Numbered from the stretch's first letter, positions 43,286-52,250 are shown. The stretch is 64,000 nucleotides of DNA from an uncultured Oscillospiraceae bacterium (GCA_934655875.1 CAKUHB010000009.1:1-64000), one strand, 5' to 3'. Notes: generated by a model from the letters alone, not told the origin. Made by a program: numbers and translations.

Positions 43286-45779
43286 CTGCCTGCGCCTCCT
43301 TTCCTGCATCCTCTGTATCCGGCGGCGTTTCGGGCGGAGCATCCGGTGCCTCCGGCTCCTCCTCTTCCGTGCCGGAGAGCAGGCTGACGTTGACATCGCC
43401 GTCCACGTACGCATGCACAACGCCGTGGATCTGGCCGCGGATCTCGCCGCGGACCATGCCGTCGATGCGGATGCGGCCGCTCGCCTGCCGCTGTGAAACA
43501 GCGGTCGGCATGTCGAAGGAGGTCTTATCGATGACCTTCTCGCCCAGCAGCAGGATCTGCGGGAGGATGAACATGACAATGATAATGGTAATGATCGTGC
43601 CGCGGCCCAGACTGTCGCCGATTCCGGCGATGGCCGCGTTGGAGGTCATCTGGCCGATCAGGATACCGGCAATGACCATCATAAGGCCCGAGGTGATGAT
43701 CGTCGGGAATGCGAGGTTCATCGTCTCGATGATCGCGTCCTTCTTTGGCATTTTGTCCTTAAATTCCATGAAGCGGCTGGTCGTCACGATGGCATAGTCG
43801 ATGTTCGCGCCCATCTGGATGGACGAGACAACCAGATAGCTGAGGAAGAACAGGGGGCTGTTCGTGATGGTGGGAATGCCGTAGTTGATCCAGATACTGC
43901 CCTGAATGACGAGGATCAGCAGGACCGGGATACCGGCCGATTTGAACGTGAACAGCAGGACCACAAGGACAATGAGGATGGACAGCACCGACACGACCAC
44001 GTTGTCGCGCGAGAACGACGCCTTGAAATCCTGCTCGGACGAGGAATCGCCCACGACATACACGTCGCCGTCCGGGTAATAGCTTTTCGTGACGAGCCGG
44101 ATCTGATCCAAGAACTCATACGTCTCGTCGCCGCCGACCGGCAGATTCAGATAGACCAGCATACGGCTGTAGCTGTCGGACTGCAGCTGCTTTTTCGCGT
44201 TCTGGATCTGCGTGTTGGCGTCCTCCAGCGTCTTGGTCATGTCATCGTCCAGAGAGACATAGCCCTGCTGCATCTCGTCGTAGAGGAACGAGAACATATC
44301 AATGAGCGGCACGGAATAGTTCGGCAGGCCACCGATGATCTTGCCGTAATTTTCGGTGTCTGCGGCATATGCCGCGTAGAGAAGCTCCGCGACCTCATAG
44401 TCGAGGTCGGTCAGCTCGGAGAACTGCCGCGGGTTCAGCGCGTCCGTCAGCATGTAGTCTCCCATGGCCTCCACATTGGAAAGGCCCAGCGTGGAATCGA
44501 CCTCGTCATAGGTCTCCAGCTCATCCAGAAGCTTCTTTTCCGACGGGTAATCCCCGGACGGGACCACGACGGCCACCATATTGGTCGAGCCGAAGGTCTC
44601 GTCGATCAGATTTTCCGCGATCTGCTGGTCGGACTGCTTCGCGGTCTTCAGATAGCTGAAGCCGTAGACATACGGGCAGTTCTGCGCGAAGATCATCGCG
44701 ACGATGATGACAGCAAGGAAGACCGGCGGGATGATCTTTTTGGTCGCATAGGCGAATCTGCCGACGAAGGGGATTTTCGGGACAAAGTTTTTGTGGCGCG
44801 TGGCGTCGATCTTCTTGCCGAACAGCATGAGAAGCCCCGGCATCAGGAAGAAGACGGAAAACAGCGAGAAGAAGATGGACTTGATCAGGCAGATACCGAG
44901 GTCAAAGCCCAGCCGGAACTCCATGAACAGCATCGCCACCAGACCGCCGATCGTCGTGAGACTGCTGCCGCAGATCTCCGGCACGGCCTTGCTGAGCGCG
45001 ACGATGACCGCCTCCCGGATGGGAAGCGTCTCATGCTCCTCCTTATAGCGGTTGCAGAGAATGATCGCATAGTCGACCGACAGCGCCAGCTGCAGAACGA
45101 TCGTGACGGAGTTCGACACGAACGAAATCGTGCCCAGCAGGAAGTTCGTGCCCATGTTCAGAAGCGCCGCCGCAACGAACGTGATCAGCAGCACCGGCAC
45201 CTCGGCATACGTCTGCGAGGTCAGAATCAGAACCGACACGACGACGATCGCCACGATGATGACGATGACGCCGATCTCCTGCGCGAGGACCTTGGACGCC
45301 GTATCGCCGAAGGTCGCGGAGACGTACATATCATAGTCTGCAAGACGCTCCTCCACCTCGTTCAGGACGGTCTCGCAGCGCTCGTCGTCCTCGGAATAGT
45401 CGAAGGTGATATCGTACAGCGCGGAAGCGTTCGTATAGTGCGCATCCGTGTCGTCAAACGTCACGCCCTGCACGCCGTCGATGTCCGCGAGCTGCTCGCG
45501 GATCGCTTCCGCTTCATCGTAGGAGACGTTGACGAGCATGATCTGCGCCGTGCCGAACGTCGTAAATTCGTCCTCCATAAGCTGCAGGCCCCGATACGTC
45601 TCGGAGTCCTTCGGCAGGTAGGCGGAAAGCTGATTTTCCACCTGCACCCAGTTGCGCGAGAAAACCGAAAAGATCAGCCCAATTGCAACGATCAGGAAGA
45701 TCAGGTTTCGCTTATCAACGATAAAGCTGGCAAATTTGTACATAAAGCCTTCATTCTGGTTCTTTGCATTCTGGCTCAT
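43278..45779 (-). CDS. MMPL/RND-family membrane transporter
   Basis: The 833-aa protein has an N-terminal membrane helix, an extracytoplasmic loop domain, six helices with VDYAIILCNRYKEE (Asp-Tyr relay motif typical of RND/MMPL), a second loop domain and six further helices with GANIDYAIVTTSRFMEF. The C-terminal tail (about 762-833) holds a beta-like repeat (RIDGMVRGEIRGQIHGVVH) and then an acidic Pro/Glu stretch. Such proteins export lipids or hydrophobic molecules in Gram-positives. It is the first gene of a two-gene operon with the GLUG protein. Confidence 0.88.
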   Translation of the reverse strand: MSQNAKNQNEGFMYKFASFIVDKRNLIFLIVAIGLIFSVFSRNWVQVENQLSAYLPKDSETYRGLQLMEDEFTTFGTAQIMLVNVSYDEAEAIREQLADIDGVQGVTFDDTDAHYTNASALYDITFDYSEDDERCETVLNEVEERLADYDMYVSATFGDTASKVLAQEIGVIVIIVAIVVVSVLILTSQTYAEVPVLLITFVAAALLNMGTNFLLGTISFVSNSVTIVLQLALSVDYAIILCNRYKEEHETLPIREAVIVALSKAVPEICGSSLTTIGGLVAMLFMEFRLGFDLGICLIKSIFFSLFSVFFLMPGLLMLFGKKIDATRHKNFVPKIPFVGRFAYATKKIIPPVFLAVIIVAMIFAQNCPYVYGFSYLKTAKQSDQQIAENLIDETFGSTNMVAVVVPSGDYPSEKKLLDELETYDEVDSTLGLSNVEAMGDYMLTDALNPRQFSELTDLDYEVAELLYAAYAADTENYGKIIGGLPNYSVPLIDMFSFLYDEMQQGYVSLDDDMTKTLEDANTQIQNAKKQLQSDSYSRMLVYLNLPVGGDETYEFLDQIRLVTKSYYPDGDVYVVGDSSSEQDFKASFSRDNVVVSVLSILIVLVVLLFTFKSAGIPVLLILVIQGSIWINYGIPTITNSPLFFLSYLVVSSIQMGANIDYAIVTTSRFMEFKDKMPKKDAIIETMNLAFPTIITSGLMMVIAGILIGQMTSNAAIAGIGDSLGRGTIITIIIVMFILPQILLLGEKVIDKTSFDMPTAVSQRQASGRIRIDGMVRGEIRGQIHGVVHAYVDGDVNVSLLSGTEEEEPEAPDAPPETPPDTEDAGKEAQADE

Positions 45780-45820
45780 ACGTCACACTCCCGTTGTTCT
45801 GCTCCTTAAAAATTCAATCC

Positions 45821-45850
45821 AGTTTAGCACAAAATTACTTCATTTGGCAA
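45821..45850 (-). promoter_or_regulatory. Promoter of the MMPL-GLUG operon
   Basis: On the minus strand TTGCCA (45850-45845), an 18-bp spacer and TAAACT (45826-45821) precede the MMPL start codon by about 40 bp. A AAGGAG site follows. Confidence 0.55.
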
Positions 45851-45894
45851 TATGCAAACCGCCGAAGTTGACCAAGCAAAATCGTCACTTCTCC

Positions 45895-46440
45895 CAGCAG
45901 ATCAACGCCCCGCCGAGCACAAAAACGAGGGCCTTTATGCAAAGCATAAAAGCCCTCTCACCCCACACACTCCGCAGCGAACCGCCCGCTCCAGCCGCTT
46001 ATGGATCAACTAAAAACAAAATCGCAATCCAGCGTCAGCGATTGCGATTTTGAAGCGAAGAAACGCCCCGTCCGGCTAAGAAGCCTCGCCGCAAGGCGGG
46101 GATTCGTGCCGTAAGGGGCGTTTCTGCGCTGTGTTGTGCGAATACGATGATCAATTCCCAAGTTGGCAGCACAAAACTGTGACCCAGCGAAGCGGTCACA
46201 GTTTTGAAGCGAGGAGCAGCGGAGCAAGTGAGAGATGACTTTTTATGCAGCGCATAAAAAGTCGTCGCGAACTTGCGCAGTTCGCGACGAGCTGTGTCAT
46301 GTGAACACTATGGATCAACTATCAGATTTGAAGCACAAACCCGCAATCCAGCGAAGCGATTGCGGGTTTGAACGAAGAAAGACCTTTGCTGTCGAGATGA
46401 ACGCGCTTGCGCGGTCATCTGACATACAAAGGTCATTTCT
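45895..46440. repeat. Array of hairpin modules next to tRNA-Leu
   Basis: Three full modules and one partial module lie in tandem in this gene-free stretch. Each full module has a hairpin whose stem differs but whose loop is conserved (CCAGCGAAGCG or close) at 46022-46056, 46172-46216 and 46338-46372. Each is followed by TTTGAAGCGA or TTTGAACGA and then a second hairpin with its own stem, such as GAAACGCCCC/GGGGCGTTTC, GACTTTTTATGC/GCATAAAAAGTC, and GACCTTTG/CAAAGGTC. Linkers share TATGGATCAACTA and GCACAAA. Stem changes are compensated on both arms, which points to selection for RNA or cruciform structure. On the minus strand the array would be the 3' trailer of tRNA-Leu. Confidence 0.7.
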
Positions 46441-46443
46441 GAG

Positions 46444-46530
46444 TGGTGCCGGTGGCCGGACTCGAACCGGCACGCCATCGCTGGCGGTGGATTTTGAGTC
46501 CACTACGTCTACCAATTCCATCACACCGGC
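46444..46530 (-). tRNA. tRNA-Leu (anticodon CAA)
   Basis: On the minus strand the acceptor arms GCCGGTG and CACCGGC pair and are followed by A and an encoded CCA. The anticodon stem GTGGA/TCCAC holds the loop CTCAAAA, giving anticodon CAA. The long variable arm and the GGTTCGAGTCC T-arm are as expected for a class II leucine tRNA of 87 nt. Confidence 0.95.
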
Positions 46531-46588
46531 GTTGCTGGCAGTTATTATACAGCATGGAACGTGGAAATTCAAGACAAACTTCTCTTGA

Positions 46589-47230
46589 TTATTCCGCTTC
46601 TGCCTTCATCTGTTCGTTGAGGTGCTTGCACAGCAGCGCCAGAGACGCGGCCATGTTCTCGTTCTGCACCAGAATATGCTCCGGGACGTTCAGATGCTTC
46701 GGAGCAAAGTTCCAGATGGCAAGAATGCCGTTGCTGATGAGAAGATCGCACACGGCCTGCGCCTGCTCGGCGGGAACAGTGATGATGCCGATCTTGATCT
46801 TGTCGCGCTGGCAGATCTCGCCCAGCCGCGACAGGTGCATGATGGGCTTGCCGCTCTTGTAAGTGCCGATGAGCGCGTCGTTCTCGTCGAACGCCGCAAC
46901 GATATTGAGGCCGTATTCCGCGAAGCCGGAATAGCCCAGCAGCGCGCGGCCAAGCTTGCCCGCGCCGATGAGGACGGCGTCGTTGGAGTTGCCGTAGCCG
47001 AGGAACTGCTCGATATCCGTGATGAGCGCGGCGCGGTTATAGCCGATCTTCGGTCGGCCGCCGCTCGAGACGAGCGCCAGATCCTTCCGCACCTGCACCT
47101 CGCCCATATGCAGACCTGCTGCCAGCGCCGTCGCGGAAATATTCGCGCCGCTGTTTTCCGGCAGTCCCTTGAGATAGGACAGATAGGTCGGCAGACGTTT
47201 GAGTGTTGCACGGGAGATTTCTTTTTCCAT
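46589..47230 (-). CDS. rex: Redox-sensing transcriptional repressor Rex
   Basis: The 213-aa protein has an N-terminal winged helix (RLPTYLSYLKGL, then ISATALAAGLHMGEVQVRKDLALVSSGGRP) and a Rossmann domain with VLIGAGKLGRALLGY that binds NADH/NAD. Rex represses fermentation and respiration genes when NADH is low. The C-terminal swapped helix is present. Its promoter carries a perfect inverted repeat that is not the usual Rex site. Confidence 0.93.
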   Translation of the reverse strand: MEKEISRATLKRLPTYLSYLKGLPENSGANISATALAAGLHMGEVQVRKDLALVSSGGRPKIGYNRAALITDIEQFLGYGNSNDAVLIGAGKLGRALLGYSGFAEYGLNIVAAFDENDALIGTYKSGKPIMHLSRLGEICQRDKIKIGIITVPAEQAQAVCDLLISNGILAIWNFAPKHLNVPEHILVQNENMAASLALLCKHLNEQMKAEAE

Positions 47231-47250
47231 GGGCTCATGTCCTCTTTCCG

Positions 47251-47273
47251 ATATCGATAATTTGTATCGATAT
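47251..47273. promoter_or_regulatory. Inverted repeat over the rex start site
   Basis: ATATCGATA and TATCGATAT flank a five-base ATTTG spacer. The element is directly downstream of the rex -10 box, an operator-like position. It does not match the common Rex consensus TTGTTAA-N4-TTAACAA. Confidence 0.45.
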
Positions 47274-47274
47274 C

Positions 47275-47303
47275 TTTATACCATAACTGTTTTTCATTTT
47301 CAA
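47275..47303 (-). promoter_or_regulatory. Sigma-A promoter of rex
   Basis: On the minus strand TTGAAA (47303-47298), a 17-bp spacer and TATAAA (47280-47275) are close to consensus, about 45 bp before the start codon. Confidence 0.7.
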
Positions 47304-47325
47304 GCCCTAATTTCTATGTTCTTAC

Positions 47326-48033
47326 TCAGCTGTAGATCTGCCGGGAGATCTCCCGCCGCAAGCGGAGCATAATGCGTTTTTCCAGCCGGGAAATATACGA
47401 CTGGGAAATCCCCATCAGGTCGGCGACCTCCTTCTGCGTCTTCTCCTGCCGCCCGCCAAGCCCGAAGCGCATGGAGACGATCTGCTTTTCCCGCTCCGGC
47501 AGCCGCAGCAGCGCCTGCCGCAGGAGCTGATGGTCCACATCGTCCTCCAGAGGGCGCATGACCACGTCGCTGTCGGTGCCGAGCACATCGGACAGCAGCA
47601 GCTCATTGCCGTCCCAGTCCGTATTGATCGGTTCGTCGAGCGAGACCTCCGTCTTCTGATTTGCGATCTTCCGGATGTGCATTAAGATCTCATTTTCAAT
47701 GCAGCGCGAGGAATACGTCGCCAGCTTGATGTTCCGGTCCGGCCGGAAGGTTCCCACGGCCTTGATGAGACCAATGGTGCCGATGGAGATGAGATCCTCC
47801 AGATTGACCCCTGTGTTTTCAAAGCGCCGCGCGATATAAACGACCAGACGCAGATTGTGCTCGATCAGCGTCTGCCGGGCGGCTTCGTCGCCCTCCTGCA
47901 ATCGCTGCAATGCCTGCCGCTCCTGCTCCTGTGTGAGCGGCGCAGGCAGCACGTCGCTGCCGCCGATGTACATGATTTTTCCCGGCTGCAAAAGCCCCAG
48001 CTTCTGTAAGATCTGTTCCAGCTTCAAGATCAT
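47326..48033 (-). CDS. sigE: Sporulation sigma factor E (pro-sigma-E)
   Basis: The 235-aa sigma-70-family protein has region 2 (NLRLVVYIARRFENTGVNLEDLISIGTIGL-type core) and region 4 (EVADLMGISQSYISRLEKR). The N-terminus carries a short amphipathic pro-sequence ending near MYIGGSDVLPAPL, matching the pro-sigma-E cleavage region. It directs mother-cell transcription early in sporulation. It overlaps the upstream protease gene spoIIGA by four bases, the classic spoIIG arrangement, so the organism very probably can form endospores. Confidence 0.95.
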   Translation of the reverse strand: MILKLEQILQKLGLLQPGKIMYIGGSDVLPAPLTQEQERQALQRLQEGDEAARQTLIEHNLRLVVYIARRFENTGVNLEDLISIGTIGLIKAVGTFRPDRNIKLATYSSRCIENEILMHIRKIANQKTEVSLDEPINTDWDGNELLLSDVLGTDSDVVMRPLEDDVDHQLLRQALLRLPEREKQIVSMRFGLGGRQEKTQKEVADLMGISQSYISRLEKRIMLRLRREISRQIYS

Positions 48034-48878
48034 CCGTCTCCTCCTGTCAGTGCGTCATAATTTCCACCATCCGAAACGGGCGTCGGGGAAAACGCCGCAA
48101 GGCAGCTTCTGCGCCGCCCATTCGCCGCAATTGTCTCGCACCGCAGCGCCAGCAAAAGCCCCGCCTGCGTGCCCACGCTCCGGTAGGAGAGCAGCCGCAG
48201 CGGCAGCTGCGGATCCTTTGCATGCAGCCGCAGCATCAGCGCTGCCGGATCCCGCAGCTCCGCCGCGCGGATGGCTTCTCCGGGCAAAAGCACCTGCAAG
48301 GCCCCTGCTTCCGCCACGAGAGCACGCTCGCCCGTGACGGGATCGCAGAGCGTGCAGCCGGTGTCCCGCAGCGCGCGGATCGGCACGCTGGCTGCCCCAT
48401 ATGCCAGCCGGAGCGGCACGATCCCTCCGCCGCCGTGGCGCGCCGTACAGGCAAAGACCGTGTAGCACAGCAGATACGCAAGCCCCGCCAGCAGCAGAAG
48501 GCCGAGAAGACTCACCGCGTAATATGCTCCGCCCGGCAGAACCAGCACGCCTGTCCCGAAGATCTGCGCCGCAGCCAGCGCCATGCCGCCGAACGCGCAC
48601 ACCGCCGCCAGGAACAAAAGTCCCGCGCGCAGCGTATGCCGTCCGACCCCGTAGGCCAGCAGCAGCATTGCCGCAAGGCTTGCCAGTTTCATGGGCAGCG
48701 CCTGCAAAAACGCGAGCCGCGGCGCGAGCGCCGCCGCAGCATACAGGCCTCCGAACGCCGCTGCGAGCGCGAACCGCAGCCGCAGCAGCCGCCCGCCGCC
48801 GAGCTTTGCTCCGCAGATGAGCAGCAGATAGTCCACAGCCGCGTTCAGCAAAAACGCTTCATCGGCATATACCGTCAT
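48030..48878 (-). CDS. spoIIGA: Sigma-E processing protease SpoIIGA
   Basis: The 282-aa protein has an N-terminal membrane domain of about five helices (from YADEAFLLNAAVDYLLL) and a C-terminal aspartic-protease-like domain with the active-site motif ALRDTGCTLCDPVTGE. It cleaves the pro-sequence of sigma-E after a signal from the forespore. I chose ATG 48878, which follows AGGGGG; the open frame extends 40 codons further but crosses a terminator hairpin. Confidence 0.9.
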   Translation of the reverse strand: MTVYADEAFLLNAAVDYLLLICGAKLGGGRLLRLRFALAAAFGGLYAAAALAPRLAFLQALPMKLASLAAMLLLAYGVGRHTLRAGLLFLAAVCAFGGMALAAAQIFGTGVLVLPGGAYYAVSLLGLLLLAGLAYLLCYTVFACTARHGGGGIVPLRLAYGAASVPIRALRDTGCTLCDPVTGERALVAEAGALQVLLPGEAIRAAELRDPAALMLRLHAKDPQLPLRLLSYRSVGTQAGLLLALRCETIAANGRRRSCLAAFSPTPVSDGGNYDALTGGDG

Positions 48879-48930
48879 CCGCAGTCCCCCTCGTCCGTTC
48901 CGATGGACAAAGCTTACACCCGGCGGGCAG

Positions 48931-48966
48931 AAAAAAGCGGTCGCAATTCCATGCGGAATTGCGGCC
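48931..48966 (-). terminator. Terminator after the DUF951 gene
   Basis: On the minus strand GGCCGCAATTCC and GGAATTGCGACC pair around GCAT and run into GCTTTTTT. It separates the DUF951 transcript from spoIIGA-sigE. Confidence 0.8.
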
Positions 48967-48994
48967 GTTCGTTCGTCAGGTTTTCCTTGCAATG

Positions 48995-49186
48995 TCAAAT
49001 CGGCTTCCCCTCACGCAGAATCTGGCGGATGCTCTTTTCCGCCTTGCTGCGCGGGATCATCAGCTCATGCCCGCAGCCGTCGCAGCGCAGGCGGAAATCC
49101 ATTCCGCTGCGCAGCACGTGCCACTGCTTTGAGCCGCAGGGATGCTCCTTTTTCATGACAAGAATATCGCCGACCTGTACGTCCAT
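48995..49186 (-). CDS. DUF951 protein
   Basis: The 63-aa protein starts MDVQVGDILVMKKEHPCGS and has LRCDGCGHELMIPRSKAEK. This matches the small, conserved Firmicute DUF951 family, likely a small zinc-binding or nucleic-acid-binding domain. The start at 49186 follows GGAG; ten further in-frame upstream codons are less likely. Function unknown. Confidence 0.85.
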   Translation of the reverse strand: MDVQVGDILVMKKEHPCGSKQWHVLRSGMDFRLRCDGCGHELMIPRSKAEKSIRQILREGKPI

Positions 49187-49245
49187 ACTGCATCTCCTTC
49201 TTTCCCCCGTCTGCATATATTGGAGGAGAAACGGGGGAATGATCT

Positions 49246-50139
49246 ATGATTTGTTATCTGCCGGAAGGGCTGCATCCGCAGCCGGAGGGGTATACCAAAG
49301 AGGAACTGCGGCTCGCCATGGCGCAGCGCCGCGTTTTGCAGGCCACAGCCGTCCGGTGCGACGAGCGGCACGATCTGCACGTGCAGCTCGGCTGCTGCGA
49401 GGGGCTCATCCCGAGAGCGGAGGCCGCGCGCGGCATTACCGGCGGCCAGACGCGGGACATTGCCATTTTATCGCGGGTCGGCCGCCCGGTCTGCTTTCAC
49501 GTGACCGGCTTTCTTTCGGATGGCCGCGCGGTCTTATCACGCCGCAGTGCACAGGAGCAGGCGCTGGATCACATCCTGCAAAGCTGCCGCCCCGGCGATA
49601 TTTTGCCCGCGGTCGTGACGGGGCTTGCGCCCTTCGGTGCGTTCTGCGATATCGGCTGCGGCGCGCCGGCGCTTCTCGGGCTGCGGGAGATCTGCGTCAG
49701 CCGCATCCAGCATCCGTCCGACTGCCTGCATATCGGCCAGCAGCTCTATGCTGTGCTTCGCTCGCTGGATCCTGTCCGGCGGCGCGTACAGCTGACGCAA
49801 AGAGAGCTGCTCGGCACGTGGGAGGAGAACGCCGCGCGCTTCCGTCCCGGCCAGACCGTTGCGGGCGTTGTCCGCGCCCGGCAGCCATATGGCGTTTTTA
49901 TCTCGCTCACGCCGAACCTCTCGGGTCTGGCCGACCCGGACGATACGCTGCGGCCCGGCCAGCCGGTCTGCGTCTTCATCAAGGCCATCCAGCCCGAAAC
50001 GCTCAAGATCAAGCTGTGCGTCCTGCATACGCTCGATTCCCTGCCCGCGCAGCCGCTCCGGTACACGAAAACGGAGGGCCATCTCGACACCTGGCGCTAC
50101 GGAAGCCCGGCGCTGGCAAAGATCCTGACTATTTTTTGA
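49246..50139 (+). CDS. S1 RNA-binding domain protein
   Basis: The 297-aa protein has about three OB/S1-like units. The first (about 25-100) is diverged, the second (about 105-175) includes GDILPAVVTGLAPFGAFCDIG, and the third (about 180-255) includes GQTVAGVVRARQPYGVFISL. It resembles the ribosomal protein S1-like proteins of Clostridia, which lack the full six-domain S1. It probably binds RNA and may tune translation. Its 3' end overlaps the convergent rarA gene by 11 bp. Confidence 0.85.
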   Translation: MICYLPEGLHPQPEGYTKEELRLAMAQRRVLQATAVRCDERHDLHVQLGCCEGLIPRAEAARGITGGQTRDIAILSRVGRPVCFHVTGFLSDGRAVLSRRSAQEQALDHILQSCRPGDILPAVVTGLAPFGAFCDIGCGAPALLGLREICVSRIQHPSDCLHIGQQLYAVLRSLDPVRRRVQLTQRELLGTWEENAARFRPGQTVAGVVRARQPYGVFISLTPNLSGLADPDDTLRPGQPVCVFIKAIQPETLKIKLCVLHTLDSLPAQPLRYTKTEGHLDTWRYGSPALAKILTIF

Positions 50140-51388
50140 TCTCGTCCCAATAGCGCTTGGCCGCCTGCTCGGTCTTATTATCGCCGTATACATAGTACGT
50201 CCGGTCTTTGATCGCGTCCGGCAAATACTGCTGCCGGACCCAGTGGCCGGGATAATTGTGCGGATACAGATAGCCCTGCTCGCGCTCAAAGCCCGTGCCG
50301 TCCGCGTGGACGTTTTGCAGCTCCCGCGGCACAGGGCCGGTCCGGCCCGCCTTGACGTCTGCCATGGCGGCATCAATCGCCATGCAGCCGGAGTTGGATT
50401 TCGGCGCGGTCGCGAGCAGAAGCACCGCGTCTGCCAGCGGCAGCCGCGCTTCCGGCAGGCCGAGCTGCAAGGCGCTGTCGACACAGGCCTTGACAATGGG
50501 GATGGCCTGCGGATAGGCAAGGCCGATGTCCTCTGCCGCGGAGCAGAGGATCCGGCGGCAGGCCGACGGCAGGTCGCCCGCTTCGAGAAAGCGCGCCAGA
50601 TAGTGCACCGCCGCGTCCGGGTCGGAGCCGCGGATGGACTTCATGAGCGCGGAAAGATCGTCATAATGATCGTCTCCGGCCTTGTCGTAGCGCATGGCCG
50701 AGCGCTGCGACACCTGCTTCGCGTCCGCCAGCGTCAGGCGCAGGACACCGTTTTCCGGCCTTGTGGCGGCGTAAAGGAACTCGATGGCGTTCAGGGCCTT
50801 TCGGATATCGCCGCCGCAGGCCTGCGCGATATGGCCGGTCACACCCGGCTCCGGCAGAATGGTCACGCTGTCGCGTGCTTCGAGGTAATTGAGCGCCCGC
50901 TCGACCGCACGCTGCGCTTCTTCCTTCTCCACGGGCTTGAACTCAAAGACCGTCGAGCGCGACAGGATGGCGTTATAGACATAGAAATACGGATTTTCCG
51001 TTGTAGATGCGATCAGTGTGATCTTGCCGTTTTCGATGTATTCCAGCAGCGTCTGCTGCTGCTTTTTGTTGAAATACTGGATCTCGTCGAGGTAGAGAAG
51101 CACGCCGTTCGGCGCGAGGAACGTGTCGAGTTGGGCGTAGATCTCCTTGATGTCGGCGGAGGACGCCGTGGTCGCGTTGAGCTTGCATAGCTTCCGCTGC
51201 GTCTTTTTCGCGATCAGGTTCGCGACCGTCGTCTTGCCCGTGCCGGACGGCCCGTAGAAGATGAGATTCGGCACGCTGCCGGATTCGATGATACGGCGCA
51301 GCAGGCCGTTTTCGCCCAGAATATGCTGCTGTCCGCAGACGTCTGAAAGTTCCTGCGGACGAAGCGCATCCGCGAGGGGCTGGTACAT
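50129..51388 (-). CDS. rarA: Replication-associated recombination protein A (AAA ATPase)
   Basis: The 419-aa protein starts with PLADALRPQELSDVCGQQHIL, then Walker A GPSGTGKTT and Walker B LLYLDEIQYFNKKQQ. The C-terminal MgsA/WRNIP1 tetramerisation domain is visible as DHYDDLSALMKSIRGSDPDAAVHYLAR and YLYPHNYPGHWVRQQYLPD. It acts at stalled replication forks. It is divergent from nth with 127 bp between them. Confidence 0.93.
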   Translation of the reverse strand: MYQPLADALRPQELSDVCGQQHILGENGLLRRIIESGSVPNLIFYGPSGTGKTTVANLIAKKTQRKLCKLNATTASSADIKEIYAQLDTFLAPNGVLLYLDEIQYFNKKQQQTLLEYIENGKITLIASTTENPYFYVYNAILSRSTVFEFKPVEKEEAQRAVERALNYLEARDSVTILPEPGVTGHIAQACGGDIRKALNAIEFLYAATRPENGVLRLTLADAKQVSQRSAMRYDKAGDDHYDDLSALMKSIRGSDPDAAVHYLARFLEAGDLPSACRRILCSAAEDIGLAYPQAIPIVKACVDSALQLGLPEARLPLADAVLLLATAPKSNSGCMAIDAAMADVKAGRTGPVPRELQNVHADGTGFEREQGYLYPHNYPGHWVRQQYLPDAIKDRTYYVYGDNKTEQAAKRYWDEIKK

Positions 51389-51478
51389 TCCGCCCGCCTC
51401 CTTTTTGTGTTTTCCTGTATTATACCGGCTGCCGCCGGTAATTACAAGCGGCCTGTTCCCTTTGCCGCGCTTTTATGC

Positions 51479-51484
51479 TATAAT
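51479..51484 (+). promoter_or_regulatory. -10 box of the nth promoter
   Basis: A perfect TATAAT lies 32 bp before the nth start codon. A weak -35 (TTCCCT) sits 17 bp upstream of it. Confidence 0.5.
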
Positions 51485-51515
51485 TCGTGTGATCAGGAAG
51501 AAAGGAGGCGCACAC

Positions 51516-52151
51516 ATGGAAACTGCCGAACGCGTGGAGGGCATTCTTGCCGCTCTGAAGCAGGAATACCCGGATTCGGTCTGCGCGCTGCATTACAAAA
51601 AGGACTACGAGCTGATGATCGCGGTGCGGCTGTCTGCGCAGTGCACCGACGCGCGGGTCAATCTGGTGACGCCCGCGCTCTTTGCGCGCTATCCGACGCT
51701 GGACGCCTTTGCAGAAGCCGATATTTCGGAGGTAGAGGGCTATGTCCACTCCTGCGGCTTCTACAAGCACAAGGCGGAGGACATCGTCCTCGCCTGTCGG
51801 ATGCTGCGTGACGACTACGGCGGAAAGGTTCCCGGCACGATGGAGGAGCTTCTGCGCCTGCCCGGCGTGGGCCGGAAGACGGCAAACCTTCTGCTGGGCG
51901 ATATTTATAAAACGCCCGGCTCCGTCGTCTGTGACACGCACTGCATCCGGATCTGCGGCCTTCTCGGCCTGTCCGAAGGCAAGGATCCGGCGAAGGTCGA
52001 GCAGCAGCTGCGAAAGATCCTGCCGCCGGAGGAATCGTCCGATTTCTGCCACCGGATCGTCCTGCACGGGAGAGCTGTGTGCGTGGCGCGGCGGCCGGCA
52101 TGCGAGCGCTGCTGTCTTGCGCCGTACTGCAAAAGCTTCTCCGGCAGCTGA
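51516..52151 (+). CDS. nth: Endonuclease III
   Basis: The 211-aa base-excision-repair glycosylase/AP lyase has the helix-hairpin-helix LPGVGRKTANLLLGD with the catalytic Lys and, downstream, the catalytic Asp in VVCDTHCIRI. The C-terminal iron-sulfur motif C-x6-C-x2-C-x5-C is complete (CVARRPACERCCLAPYC). The ATG at 51516 follows AAAGGAGG. It removes oxidised pyrimidines from DNA. Confidence 0.95.
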   Translation: METAERVEGILAALKQEYPDSVCALHYKKDYELMIAVRLSAQCTDARVNLVTPALFARYPTLDAFAEADISEVEGYVHSCGFYKHKAEDIVLACRMLRDDYGGKVPGTMEELLRLPGVGRKTANLLLGDIYKTPGSVVCDTHCIRICGLLGLSEGKDPAKVEQQLRKILPPEESSDFCHRIVLHGRAVCVARRPACERCCLAPYCKSFSGS

Positions 52152-52250
52152 CCGGCGGCAGCGTTCGCCGATTGCAAACGGCGCGCAGATTGCTCAAAAA
52201 TCCCCGGTGAAGTTTGTAAAAAATGGCGGGCAAAAAAATTTGTAAGTGCA

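Noticed and set aside
45895..46440. Hairpin array considered as CRISPR or an integration (att) site at the tRNA
   Set aside because: Units are not identical repeats with spacers, and no integrase or phage genes flank the tRNA. The conserved parts are loops while stems vary.
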